In this document: positions 35,945 to 48,000 of the stretch, one piece after another
How the letters are laid out: each line of letters opens with the position of its first letter
How positions within the stretch are numbered: position 1 is the first letter of the stretch
Source of the DNA: Gymnothorax reevesii
Taxonomy: Eukaryota > Chordata > Actinopteri > Anguilliformes > Muraenidae
Assembly: GCA_029721435.1 (NCBI GenBank)
Contig: CM056583.1
Span: forward strand, 70,674,120 to 70,738,119
Length of the DNA stretch: 64,000 nt
Direction of reading: 5' to 3'
Notes under the pieces: generated by a model
Databases searched by the model: none
What the model saw: only the letters and a program-made list of their open reading frames with translations
Told to the model about the DNA's origin: nothing
Program-made: the position numbers and the translations under genes

Positions 35945-36238
35945 CTGTCAAGCAGAAAAGTCGCCAACTCTGCATCGGTTTTTAATCCTTCCGGATCACG
36001 GAGTTCCCTCCACCTCTGAAAAGCCACTCCGATGTTCACTCGTTTTATCCCGGCTTTGTCTAATTCTTTCTTTTGTACTTTTTTCTTCTGGCTTCCTCTT
36101 TTTACTTGTCTTAGCCGTGTGTCCTGTTGTCAGTAACGGAGGTATCGGCATTTTTTTCCTCGCTGATGGCTGTTGTTGCGCCATTAGTTTTTCTAAGCTC
36201 TTGAACCCTCTCTCAGAGATTTGAGCTTGACTGAGCAC
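35945..36238 (-). pseudogene. Broken transposon-derived exon
   Basis: The minus strand encodes a Lys/Arg-rich segment (KKRKPEEKSTKERIRQSRDK), then, after a frame change, RVNIGVAFQRWRELRD, then GLKTDAELATFLLDR, and ends exactly at a consensus splice donor (AG/GTAA). I recognise the RVNIG.AF.RWREL motif from many predicted fish proteins tied to transposable elements; the exact transposase family is uncertain. A 1-2-nt indel at RDKT/RVNIG breaks the frame. A GTG is the first in-frame start-like codon, and the real upstream boundary is unknown. Confidence 0.6.
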
Positions 36239-36718
36239 TGGCGTGAACTGAGGAGGAAGGGGGAGGAGGCAGTCCGCAGCGCATGCATGTGCACTGTTTG
36301 ATGGCTGTCAGACACCATCCTGGCTCTGATAGGTTCTTTTTGGTCGGTCCGAACAATTCTTTTAAATTGCAGTATGAGCATTAGGTGGGTTTAAAGAAGC
36401 CTTTTTTTAATTACAGAGTTCTAGTTTTATGTAATACTGTCTGTACACAGTGACAGTTTTAGAAAAAATGACAAAAAGTTATTTTATCAGACTTACCAAC
36501 TGCTGCTTTAGTGCCCATTTGTTTTTCATCCAGTTTTAACAGTTAAAGGCTAGTGAAGATGGAATCTTTGTATAAAATTTGTGGAATGATATTTGATTTT
36601 TTTTTTTTTTTTCACATTATTAGGTTTATTTGAGAAATGCATCAAGCCTTCTTAATTGAACGATTATGTAAAATTAATTTGGTACTTTTCAAGTTCACTT
36701 AAAACAATACGTGTGGCT
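36239..36718. other. Unassigned
   Basis: May be the remainder of the transposon carrying the exon at 35945. Poly-T at 36598-36612. No boundary could be fixed. Confidence 0.35.
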
Positions 36719-37210
36719 TACAGTATCAGTCAGAATAAGTGTGGACAGACTCCCTGTCTTTAAGTGTTATATTCGGAGGAATTAAATTGGGTAAACTTCT
36801 GTAATCACCTTCAACAGCACAACATAAGTCTTACATTGCCTGAAAGAATAATCCGCTTTACAGGAGAGAGCCCAATCTTGTAAAATGGATTAAAAAAATC
36901 CATATATTGGAAAAATAAGAAGACCAACAAATTTTTTCTATTTTCCAAATTGTGAATCAAAGTCAAACTAATGTGGGGTCTATTGGACAGAAAAGTCAAA
37001 GAGAAGCGGACCACAAGTGTAGCACAGTTGCGGGAACTTCTCACAATACCATATGTCTGCCCTCAGACAAAAAATTATTTGAGCGTACACAACAGTCATT
37101 ATTGCAAATGATGGTTGTTTTGGTGACTTTAAGATTTTGATTTATGTATTTTTCTTTTTATAATCTTTGTTTAAAGAATTTGCATGTCCAAACATTTGAG
37201 AGGAAGTGTA
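36719..37210. mobile_element. Tc1-type deletion derivative
   Basis: TA (36719-36720) is followed by CAGTATCAGTCAGAATAAGT and GTGGACAGAC. The right end on the minus strand, ACTTCCTCTCAAATGTTTGG then ACATGC, is preceded by TA (37209-37210). Both resemble the Tc1 terminal motif CAGTACCAGTCAAAAGTTTGGACA. The 0.5-kb interior has no recognisable transposase. Confidence 0.55.
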
Positions 37211-38864
37211 TAAATTCTTGTTTCCATGTAGTGCACGTGGTCCTTGCTCAAGGAAAATTTTATTTGAAAAATAATGCCCATTATCACGGACTTTGCCCCA
37301 ACCTGCTCAACCTGCTGTAACAGCATTTTCCGCTATATGTTATAACATTGTTGCAATAATGTTCTTCCATTCCGGCCAGAGAAAGCATCGATAAGGTCTG
37401 GCAGTGGCATTGGGCCCAGTTCCTAGTCAGTCTAAAGGGGATTCTACTGTCAGTGTTTAATGGGGTTTCAGGTCAGTGCTGATCCATGTAGGGCTCTGTG
37501 CAGGTCAGTTGAGCTCAACAGCATTTTGGACGAACCATATGTGGACTTTGCTTCGCGTATAGGTCATTTTACTGCCTGAAAGGGAGCAGGCCTCCCAAAA
37601 GAAGTACAGGATTTGCAATATCCTTGCCTGTTACAGCATCAAGATACTACTTCAGTGTAATAAAGACATCTGCCTCAAAGCCGAAAAAACCAGGCTCAGA
37701 CCCAGGAATGTCTGCATATTTTTTGCTTTGCAGTGTGTTTCCAATTCAAAATTTGAATATTAAATGCACAGCTGCACCTTCCTTATTTGGTATACAGAAC
37801 TGAAAGTGGAATGTCTGCTGAGCTTGTTGTAAGTGAATCTGTGTTTGTACCAGAGGCAACAGGCTCCTCTGGATGTTGAATGAGTCCTGTGAGGATTGCG
37901 CGTTTGCATGTTGATGGCCAAGCTGGTAGTTCATTAATCCCAACAAATCCCTCCGAAGGCACTGAAGTGTGGATTCCATTTTCAAAATTCTCATTAGTTC
38001 CTCTTTGCGGATTAGTGGTGTTCACAAGCAAAAACCCCTTGAATGATGGATGTAAGTGGGTGTAATGGATTTGGGTTGGTTTTCCTGCCCTAATATGAGT
38101 AGAATTGAAATTGCCTGTATGAAAATCATTTCCATCTTTATATTTTATCCTATCTATTATTAAAATTTTAACATTGAGGCTTTTTAATCATTGGGTGTTA
38201 TTCTGCATTTGAGCACACCAAACGACAATCTTTAATGTTTCTCTGCATTTCTTAATGTTTTAGGAACATGCTGTAAATGGTTCTGCAAGGCATGATGAAT
38301 TAATTCCCATCAAGATGCCAAATTCCTTGTAGGTTGTCATATTAATTTCAACAGATTTTTCCCGTATAAAGTGTATAATTCCCATTTAGTGAATGATGTT
38401 TGGAGGTAAAGAATTGTCTCTCAATCCTGAGGCTTTATATTAGACACTATATTTGGTATATTGTCGCCAAATCTGATGAGTTATAGTTTTGTCCATACTA
38501 TGAGTCCTTAATGCATAAGCTGCTCCGTACCCATGGCACAAAATATTTTGTTTTCATGCATGCTCAATGTCTATTCATCAGTTATTTATATGCCATTAAT
38601 CAGTCTTGCATTGAGCACCTAGAGGCTATTGTTGACAAAGTGGAGCGAAGAATTATTATCACCCTTCATGACAGATTAGTATTTATTGCATAGTTTTCTT
38701 CATATGTTGGGCTCAAACATCTAGGGAAGCTTTATGTTTTTAATTGAACACAATAATCAAAAAATGATTCATTGGTACTGTTGATGGCATCAAATTCAGA
38801 AATGAGAAAATATTTTTCAAAAAATCTAGTTTGTGTAATATTTCTTAGTTTCAACATCTGATAT
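37211..38864. other. Unassigned intergenic DNA
   Basis: No gene recognised; short frames only (37746-38065, both strands). Confidence 0.45.
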
Positions 38865-40745
38865 GTTGTTACTATGCTATTTTCAATTAAACAGAGTTTG
38901 AATGATTTGCTGATTATCGCAGTCTGTTGTTATTTACATTTTACAAAGATTTCCAACTTGTTTTTTTTTTTAAACAGAGTTGGGCGATTCCATACTAGAA
39001 ACTGAAAAAAATGCTTAATTTGAGAAATTGGAACTCAGGGCTAAATTATATTATATTTTTACAATCATAATTAGTAAATAAATACTGTAAAATACAAATT
39101 TTCCCCCTAATTAGTTGTCGTCTGCTTCAACGGTTGCATGATAATGACATAATGTCACCCGTGAATGATGAACCATCACTCTTCGCCCCGAGGTATGCGC
39201 TGTTATTGTAGTGGATAGTGTGATTGTCTCAGTCCATTATTTTATGGCAAAAGATTATTCAATATGGCCCATTGGCTAGTTGCATGAGATGGTGTTAAGT
39301 ACTTTCTGAAATACGCAGGGTTGCTTCAACATTAACAGTGTACTTCTGTCACTATTCAGTCTATATCAGATGCTGAGCAGATGACAGGTATATCATCCCG
39401 GATATGTGATTTTAGCTATGGTCGATATCAGTATGGCATCAGTATGGCAATACATCCAACATCACAAAGCAATTAGGTCTGATCAAACTATCCATCTACA
39501 CTAGCCTCCATCCCTGTGGTCCTAATATATAAGCTACTTAACAAAGTTTAATACGGATAGCAGAGGAGGATAAAAGAGGAAAATTCCGACTTTCAGTCTG
39601 CTGTGATTATAATATCACAATGGGGCCGTGTGTAGCAAAACTGGCTGTACATTCAGTTCACATTACTGTAAATATTGAATATTTAAACCTTGGTCGGACC
39701 AATCACTTGGTAGTGCTGGGGTCCTATGGCTCATGGCTAGATTTACCGGCTAAGCAAAAATATTTGCTACCGCTAGGGTACATCTAGATTTCTAGGCTAT
39801 GTGACTGATGTTTGTTTGTAGGCACAAAACTCATAACTGATAAACTAGCGACAAACTGCAAATGTGAAAATATCTAGTAATTAATGTGTAAATATTCCAT
39901 AACGTCTAAATGGCGTTTCATAAATCTAACATTCGATTGACGCATACTTTAACATTGTCTATACTTAGTTTACTTTCCCACTCGGTGTCAGTTGCACTCT
40001 CAGGACCATCATTTCTGTAGCTATGGTTAGCTAAGATCTAAAAAAAACCATAACGATGTAGCAGAACTAGCTAGGTAGTTGCATCAGAAAATGTTGAAGT
40101 AAATGCACATAAAACCGAGACAATTAAGGCAATTCCTGCGAATATTGGCATTAACTAAAATCACTAATCCGGGATGATATACCTGTCATCTGCTCTACAT
40201 CTGATATAGACTAATAATTAACAGAAGCAAACCGATAATTTTGAAGCAAACCTGCGTATTTCTGAAAGTACATAACACCATCTTGTGCAACTAGTCAATG
40301 GGCCATATTGAATGATCTTTTGTCATAAAATAATGGACTGGGGCAATCACACTTTGCAACACAATAACAGCGTATACCTCTGGGCGAAGGGTTCGTCACT
40401 GAAGGGCGACGTTACGTCATTATCAAATGACCGTTGAAGCAGACGAAAACTAATTAGGGGGAATAAAACCTCATTTATCTTGTTTTTGAAAAACAAAAAT
40501 TCCACATTTTTGTATTTTACTGTATTTATTTACTAATTATAATTGTATAAAACAGCATTATGATTTAGCCCTGAGTTCCCATTTCTCAAATTAAGCATTT
40601 TTCAGTTTCTAGCATGGAATCCCCCAACTCTGTTTCAAAAAAAGAAAAAGAAAAGAAGTTGGAAAGCTTTGTAAAATGTTAGTACCAACAGAATGCAATG
40701 ATTTGCAAATTATTCAAACTCTCTGTTTTGAAAATAGCACTGTTT
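38865..40745. mobile_element. Giant inverted repeat (foldback element)
   Basis: 38865-39416 and 40155-40745 are inverted copies of each other over about 550-590 bp, interrupted by small indels, around a ~740-bp unrelated loop. Matching blocks include GCTATTTTC, CTTAATTTGAGAAATTGG/CCAATTTCTC-type, GGTATACGCTGTTATTG-type, and GACAGGTATATCATCCCGGA. The outer parts contain the ATTTACATTTTACAAAG and GATTTGCAAAT segments of a common fish DNA transposon terminus, pointing outward on both sides. No transposase is seen. Confidence 0.85.
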
Positions 40746-40967
40746 AGCATTATGATTTTGTCATGAGTTCCCCTTTAACTGACTGGTCTATTATGATTTC
40801 TAACCCTGAATGCCCAAGTCATTTAGAACAAGTAAGTTTTCTCGCTTACATGACTGCAGAATGGTGATTTGGGGTGGAATTAAAGAAGACATGAAATTTC
40901 ATCATATTTTAAATTTTTCACCATTTTCAATTAATTGCCTTAGTTTCCGGCTAATTGATATCGATTG
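40746..40967. other. Spacer between two inverted-repeat elements
   Basis: 40745-40775 (AGCATTATGATTTTGTCATG, then AGTTCCC) repeats 40554-40583 in the adjacent arm. Otherwise nothing is recognisable. Confidence 0.4.
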
Positions 40968-42897
40968 ATATAATGACATTGCTGTTTTCTAATCACTTGG
41001 AAATAATAATAACATAATAATGATGACGACATTTCATTTTCAAAGACTTATCCTGCTATACATGGGACAATATTTAAACGCAGTCAGGGAAACCGTGCCT
41101 CCCAGTCCATTGCATTTTCAAATACATGTCACCACGTTCTTTTTGGGACACACTGAAAATTAAAATGCAATCTGTCAGCGTCTCATCAAGGAGAGTCTTC
41201 CGCCAGGACGTCACTCATTAGGGGCATGAACGGAAACCATGTTCCTCATTTGCATTCCAACCAATCAGCTTCTGGGTAGCGCTTGTATGCACAGAGGCTT
41301 ACTGATAATGTCATGATGGCCAGGCTGCTATGTATTAACATAACATAACATAACATAACATGAGTGGAAAGAACAGGCCTTTCAGCCCAACTAATCTCGC
41401 CAGTTTCTTTATACTATTGTGAATATATCACTTCAGATACAGAATGACTCAGTGGTATCTAGCTTTAAGTCAAGCCTGCTCTTGAAAACCCCCAAGGTCT
41501 CTGCCTCAATAATATGGTCAGGCAAGCTATTCCACATAGAAATTACTCTTTGGGTGAAGAAATATTTCCGAATATCAGTGCTAAGTTTACTTATCTGTGC
41601 TAAGTTTACCTTTGAACTTCCATTTGTGACCCTGAGTTCTACTCACAACGCTTGGTCGAAGGAATCCTACGTAATTCACTTTGTTAATCCCTTTAACATA
41701 TTTAAAGACCTCAATTAAATCACCCTCGAGTCTCCTTTTCCTAAGACTAAAGAGATTAAGGATCTTCAGCCTCTTCTCGTAGCTTTCATCTTTTATACCT
41801 GGAATAAGCTTAGTGGCTCTTCTCTGAACTTTCTCTAGAGCCTCTATATCTTTCTTAAAGTATGGTCCCCAGAACTGAACACAATACTCCAGATGTGGTC
41901 TAACGAACATGTTGTACAAAAGGAGCATCACCTCCTTAGATTTGTACTCGATACTTTTGGCAATGTATCCCAGCATCTGATTAGCTTTTTCAACTGCTAT
42001 GGCACAATGGCTTGAACCTGTGAGGGTTTGGTCAGCAATCACACCCAGATCTTTCTCTTGTGCAGCACATTCCAGTTTTAAACCTCCCATGAAGTGATAT
42101 TGTCTAATATTTTTACTACCTACATGTACAACTTTTTGCTAGATCAAATTTCATTTGCCACATTTCTGCCCAATTCTGGATTCTATCCAAATCGTCCTGA
42201 ATCACTTTAGTGGACCCTAAGCTATTTGCCAAACCCCCCAATTTAGTATCATCTGCAAATTTGACCAATTTTAAGTATTGTGTGCCATTGTGCAGTAGGT
42301 TATGTTGCGCTTTGGATGTAGCCACCTCGGCAGCTATTATGCTAGCTAACGTTGACTGAGGAAAATATTTGTAAATGATTTTTGCCCCAACTCTATTAAC
42401 TGAGCTAGCTGTAATATGCATGAGCTTATTCGAGGCTTTGCGGCAGTGTTGTGCAACTGCAACCCAAGTATGCTTGCAGATTTCAGAGATGTTAGCTAGC
42501 TTACGAGTGAGTCTAGAAGCAATCGCTTAGGTACAGCTAGCTAGCTATGATGCCTACTGGAGAAGCTCTTACAGCTGATTTGTCACTGAAGGTAGCGCAA
42601 AAACCGAATCACAGCGATTAAGTATAAAAATGACAACAAACATTTCCCCTTACTAGCGTCAGCAGGGTGGGAAGATGGATAGCGTTTTATCTGGAGTAAT
42701 GTAATACGCTGTAGCAGCGTGGTGACATATATTTGAAAATATTTCAATGGACTGGGAGGCGCTGTTTCCCTTTGTGCGTTTGGATATTGTCCCATGAATT
42801 GCAGGATAAGTCTTTGAAAATGAATAGTCAAATGTCGTCATCATGATTATGTCATTATTATTTCCAAGTGATTAGAAAACAGCATTTACATTATCAT
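40968..42897. mobile_element. TIR transposon interrupted by a CR1 LINE
   Basis: 40968-41135 and 42717-42897 are inverted repeats of about 165-180 bp. Shared blocks are TAATGACATTGCTGTTTTCT/..., CCAAGTGATTAGAAAACAGC, AAGACTTATCCTGC and CCCAGTCCATTG. The intervening DNA contains the CR1 LINE (41335 to about 42290) plus unassigned sequence with GCTAGCTAAC motifs. Excising the LINE leaves an element of about 1 kb. TTGRATATTGTCC motifs recur beyond the right arm at 42972 and 43193, so the true end may be further out. Confidence 0.75.
41335..42290 (-). pseudogene. CR1-type LINE, 5'-truncated
   Basis: The minus strand encodes the end of a CR1-clade reverse transcriptase. It starts with VKFADDTKLGGL (the catalytic FADD box) and DLDRIQNWAEMWQMKF. 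After a frame break (near 42100), it continues MGGLKLECAAQEKDLGVIA, ANQMLGYI, RPHLEYCVQFWGPYFKKDI, EALEKVQRRATKLIPG and RLKILNLFSLRKRRLEGDLI. It ends with a 3' UTR and an (ATGTT)n tail (41335-41361 on the plus strand). The endonuclease and most of the RT are missing, so it is a dead-on-arrival copy. Confidence 0.92.
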
Positions 42898-44767
42898 GTT
42901 GACCCTAAAAGAGCGCGAAGACATGTAAATGTTAATGCAATAGGCTGGGGGTGCTGGTTTGCTTATTGCACTTGAATATTGTCCACTGTATTGCGGACCA
43001 TGACTTTGAAAATGAAATTCAAACAGCTTTTCATTATCATTTGAATATAGTCATAGATTTCCCATATGTGTATGTGAAAATGAAAGTGATAATTCGATTA
43101 ATGCATTTTCAATTTAATATTGTCTCAAATAACTCATTTATAAGTGGAAAATTATAATGCAATAATGGGATTACATTTTCACTTGAATATTGTCCACTTT
43201 GGGCGTCCATACGAGAAGGTGAGTTTTATCCTATGCCATCTTCTCTGTGTAGGCTACTAGCAATATATTGTTGTTTTTTAAGTTTTAACATTTAGCAACA
43301 TACACCAACAGCGTTGTTTTATCTTCATTTTTGTGTTGCAGTCTAGATATTTGTGCGTGCAGATGATATTCCTATCCCAGCATATTTTATCTTCCGCAAA
43401 CCAGGTCATTAAACAGGAGGACACTGCCTCTGATGCCTGTTTTTGTTCCTGTAACAGCTGATTGATTTGTCAACAACGTATTGGCATTGGTTAAAAACTC
43501 GCCTTTGGCGCACTGTTCACTTCTTGCATTAAAATGTTTGTGGGCTGTCAAGGGTGCGTCATATAGGGAGTGCTGCAAGATGCTACTTTTAGTCATTTGA
43601 GTTGTAATATCGGGCATTTCCAGACTGTGCCCTCAAAAGCCCAAGACAGTTTATTTAGAACATTATACTATGGTATCAACTATGGTTGATTACTTTATGT
43701 AATCAACACAAATTTACAATGGGATGTTGAGGGCGCAAGAAAATAGATGGCACTTCATTCAGGGAAAAAGTGAAATTTGGCATTTTTGGATGGCGAAGTT
43801 CTCCATGTGCCCTCATCCGATTTTGATAAAACCTTTTCTTTTGGGTAGCCCTATATCTCTAACTGTGATGAGGAGATTCGTCTGTCCAATTTCTTCGTTT
43901 AACCAGAGAGATCCTCTTGCCACTATTTGTGTCAGGACAAAAGTAATAGTTTTGACTAAAAGAATAGTTAAGATTTCAAGTGATACTCCACTTCTGTGCT
44001 CGAGTACGGTTGCTTTCACATTCAGTACGAGTACGGATGAACCTTGCCCGAGTCCACCTCTTCCAAGTGGACTCTCATACTGTGCCCAAGCACGGTATGC
44101 TTGTGTTCACATTTACCAAATAAACCGCACTTAGGGGTCAAGTGTATTCAGATCCGTCCCGTACAAAAGGTACGGAATTATCACAGGACCAGAGCTAACT
44201 GAGAGGACATGAATTGTTAGAAAGTAATCAGTTATCATTTATTTATCTTTAGCTGTTCAGGTTTCAACGGCACTAACAGGTGTGGGCAGTGCTTCAGTAA
44301 GAACCTGAGCTCAATTCAGAATATCCCCTATGACAGATTTTTTTCGATCCCGCATGACAGGTACCCCCTAGGATTTTGAAACCCTGTTGAATTCATGTCT
44401 TCTTGATTGTTTATATTAAAACTGCTTTAACACAATACAGTAGACTCTCTTAAATATTTCATGAATATTTTCCAGAAGTCTTCAATAGCCAATTCACATA
44501 ATTCTTGAAAAGACTTTGTTGGAAAAAATATGGTGATTTCTCTGTGTCCCATGGGACAGATCACATTTTTGCTTATTTCACCCCCCCAAAAAAAAAAATG
44601 ATAATGAATCAGTCTGATCAGTGAATAATGTTAAAGTATGGAAACATAATTTAAAGGCCACAGCCTACTATAAAGCCAGTCATCATTTCTTTTTCTGGGT
44701 GTAAAACACTGTCTGAATGTCCTGTATGACAGGCATGGAATCGCCCAGTTGTAGTTTCTTTAAAATA
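42898..44767. other. Unassigned; includes a MITE-like hairpin
   Basis: No gene. 44050-44057 (GAGTCCAC) pairs with 44067-44074 (GTGGACTC) around a 9-nt loop. It is flanked by GTGCTCGAGTACGG and GTGCCCAAGCACGG motifs, suggesting a small palindromic element (about 43995-44110). The 136-codon frame at 43724-44134 overlaps it and has no domain. Confidence 0.45.
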
Positions 44768-45000
44768 CGAGCAAGATAGGTTGCTTGAGTAACTGGATAA
44801 ATACTGGTTCAAGCCCCCAATGGAGGTTATGATTCCCCTTGATCAGGGGAGATGAAGAGGGGAGGAACTCTGCTGTTGAGCCCTTGAGCAGGGCCCTTAA
44901 CCCCAAAATTGTTCTAGAGGCTTTAACCCTCTTTCTCTCTGACCCTCCTTACTTGCAACTTTTCTGTCTAGAATCTCTTGTGGGGCATCCTTAAAAAGGA
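44768..45000 (+). mobile_element. tRNA-derived SINE
   Basis: A-box-like TAGGTTGCTTGAGTAACTGG is followed by the B box GGTTCAAGCCCC. Then comes the body motif TGAGCCCTTGAGCAGGGCCC then TTAACCCC, which is shared by several fish SINE families. The tail is not clearly bounded. Confidence 0.65.
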
Positions 45001-48000
45001 CAAATTTGTTTCAGTCAAATTTCCCTGGTAAAATGTTGGTCAAAAAAATGTAAAAACAGTGAATGATCAGGTTTCTTTTCTTGAACTTATTGTTTTGTTT
45101 TCTTGAAAGTACTATATTGGAGTGCAAAATACTACTGCTCAAAAACAAGTTTTTATATGCACAAAGTTTGTTACTACAAATGAAAATGATTTCACGGAAT
45201 TGCTATTGTGAGTCATTATGTATTGTTCATTGTTTGCGTTTAATTTTATGTTTCGCAAATCTTGAAGGGCACCAATGACTATTGATTTGAATTTGTTTAA
45301 TTCAACAGTTTAAGTAGAATCATGTTTGTAATTTTTGGTATAATTGGGTTGTGAATATGAAAGTCGATCTCTTGGATAGACAGAAAAGGGAAGGAGTTTC
45401 TGAACTGCAGCCAATGGATTAATCATGAGTTTCCATGTTCTAGATGCTTGCTTTGTGCCTGAAATTCCTCCAGTCATTCCAGGAGCTATATATGCTCTAC
45501 AGCATTTTGAACACCAACACTCATCACTCATCAGCACCATTGCTGAGCCATTGCAGTCGGAAAGTCATCAAATAGTTGTTACCAGGATTTATTGCAGTAT
45601 GGGATTCTTTCTTGTTGCAGTATCTTGTTTCACCAAAACTTCTCACATGGTGCTTATCTGCTAGTAAAGTACCGAACTGCCAGTCCTGAAATGATCATTG
45701 GTTCCTAAAGACATGGCCACTCTAGTTATATGCCCTTCATCATGGGCGCAAACCTCATTGGACTTAGTGACAATGTCCATCCCCTAATCAGAATACACAG
45801 TAGTGCCTCATTTACACTAATAAAGCTAATTTCTCGTTGCAAACTATCCCGAAGATAACAAGTGATTGAATTATTAAAATAATGTAGACCAACATACTGC
45901 ACAATGGATAAACTGAATGAGATTTGCCCAACAAATATCTTACATCCTTCTTTTCTCCTCGGCAACTTGGAGTCAGAACAATCTGTCAAACCAAAATATT
46001 AAGAGATGGGATGTTTTTAGTCTCGATGTCGCTTCATGGCTGTTCCCTTGTGAGTGTTTGGATGTCCTTGCATCTGCAAATGGTTTTCATGTACTGTTGT
46101 CAAATTGAAGCACAGTTTGGTATTTGATGATGGGGGTGAGTTCATGCGCGATTTTGTGTTATTTAAGGTCACAGTTTCATATTTAGCTGCTGCACTGCTG
46201 GGCCAGTGAACCAATAGGAATTGCCTCTGACAACAACAAAGGATTTTTTTTTTACTTCATGGTTTCCATTCACCTTTAAATATATCTATAATTTTGCTGC
46301 CTTACATTGGAAGGGCCAATTTTTTTTTTTATTTATAAAGGGTTACTGCGTTAAACAGTTGATGCGATTATTCCTGGAATTGGTACATTTTAAAGCATTC
46401 ATGTGGTTAGATCAGAAATTCAGTGTTTTCTTCACTCTAACAAAGCCACTCACTATCTAAGAGGCAGAGGAATTTTAATGTGCCTCACAGACTTTTTCCT
46501 TCATCGCATTTAAACATATTTAGCCTTAGTCTGAATCCTAGCAATGCTATTTTTAATACAGTGATTTGCAAAATTTGCATAAAATGTACCACCAAGTTCC
46601 TTCTAGTTCATGTGTTTTTTCTTTTTCCTTCGTGGGGGTTTGCGGTTTTTGCAGTTCTTATAATTTAAGGGATATGTGTCTCACAATCCTCGTGTGAATA
46701 CTTCTGTGTGTCCTCCCATTCAGCAGCTTGTGTGTTTATTAGAAGTAATGTCTCCTCTGATTGGTTTGTGTCCTCCGTGCTCCTTTATTCTCTGGCTGTG
46801 TCTTGTTTCATATTTACAGTTAATAAGCCATGAGGAAGGAATGTTTTGAACTTTCTTTGCCCTGGATTTTCATCGTTGTCCATTGGAATTTCTGGTAGTC
46901 TTTTTCCGACGTAATTACGGGGCAGTTGAAATTGTGATTCAAAGAGGTTCCACTCTTGGTCTTGTTTGGACTCCTTTCTGTGCTGAAATAATGAAACCTA
47001 GACAGAGGGATACCTTGAGTAACATCAAATATTAATGTTTCCCATCCTCTAAACAAGCAGTTAGTTGTCAAAAATTAGCTATCATGTATGAATTTGCTTG
47101 AGGAGTGTTTATATTTGGTGAACAGAGTCGGGCTTATTCCAATTGACTGGTTATTATAAGCAGTATAATTTTTATGTTAAATTTTAATTTGACAACATAA
47201 TCACTAGCGTGCAGGGCACCATCTTGCGTGGCCTCACCCTATTTCTCTAATCAAGGCAATTTCAAGTTTTCGGTAAATTCTAGCGCAAGTTTCATTGAAC
47301 ATTAATGGGAAAAATGGCTGTATATGTGTGCAGTTTAAAGTGGACTATTAACATTATCATATCCCACGGTGTTTGGGTGGCCAATGGTTGCACCATCACA
47401 AGCACCTATCTGATTTCCTGCACCTCTCCTTCGGTTGGCATTTTTATACTCATGACATCATTCTTACTGACCGGGGGAGTATAACTCTCGACTGTCTTGC
47501 TTATGTTGCACAATGTTTTGAAGCAATCACACCATAATCACAATAAAATAATCATAAACTGTAGCCTACAGATTTGTGCTCATGGACCTGACTAACTCAT
47601 AGACCGGCCCGCATATACGTAATATCTATTACATTTTTTTGTGCAATATTTTGTTGGTGCAGGTATTTGTTTTGTTGGTGCAGGTAAGGCATTAAGGATT
47701 CAGATTAGCAGCATGCTGCTAGGTATAATGAACAGTGTGAATGCTTTCCTATTGTAATTGGTTTATTTACTTGTATCACTATATTCCCTCCATGAGTTGC
47801 TTTTTGAGTGTGAGGCTCTAATTCCTTTAAACAGTAATGAGATAAATGGGATTATTATTCTACTACATTCATTTAGATGTTCTGATTTACATACGATAAG
47901 TGCTTATGGGCAATTGGCCTCAAAGATATTTAATTCAGGAGTACCATGCTGGCTCCTCATTTGCAAATGAGTGAAACACATTTCGATCTGGTCTGGTTAG

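Noticed and set aside
43724..44134. 136-codon open frame, plus strand
   Set aside because: Overlaps a palindromic repeat; no domain.
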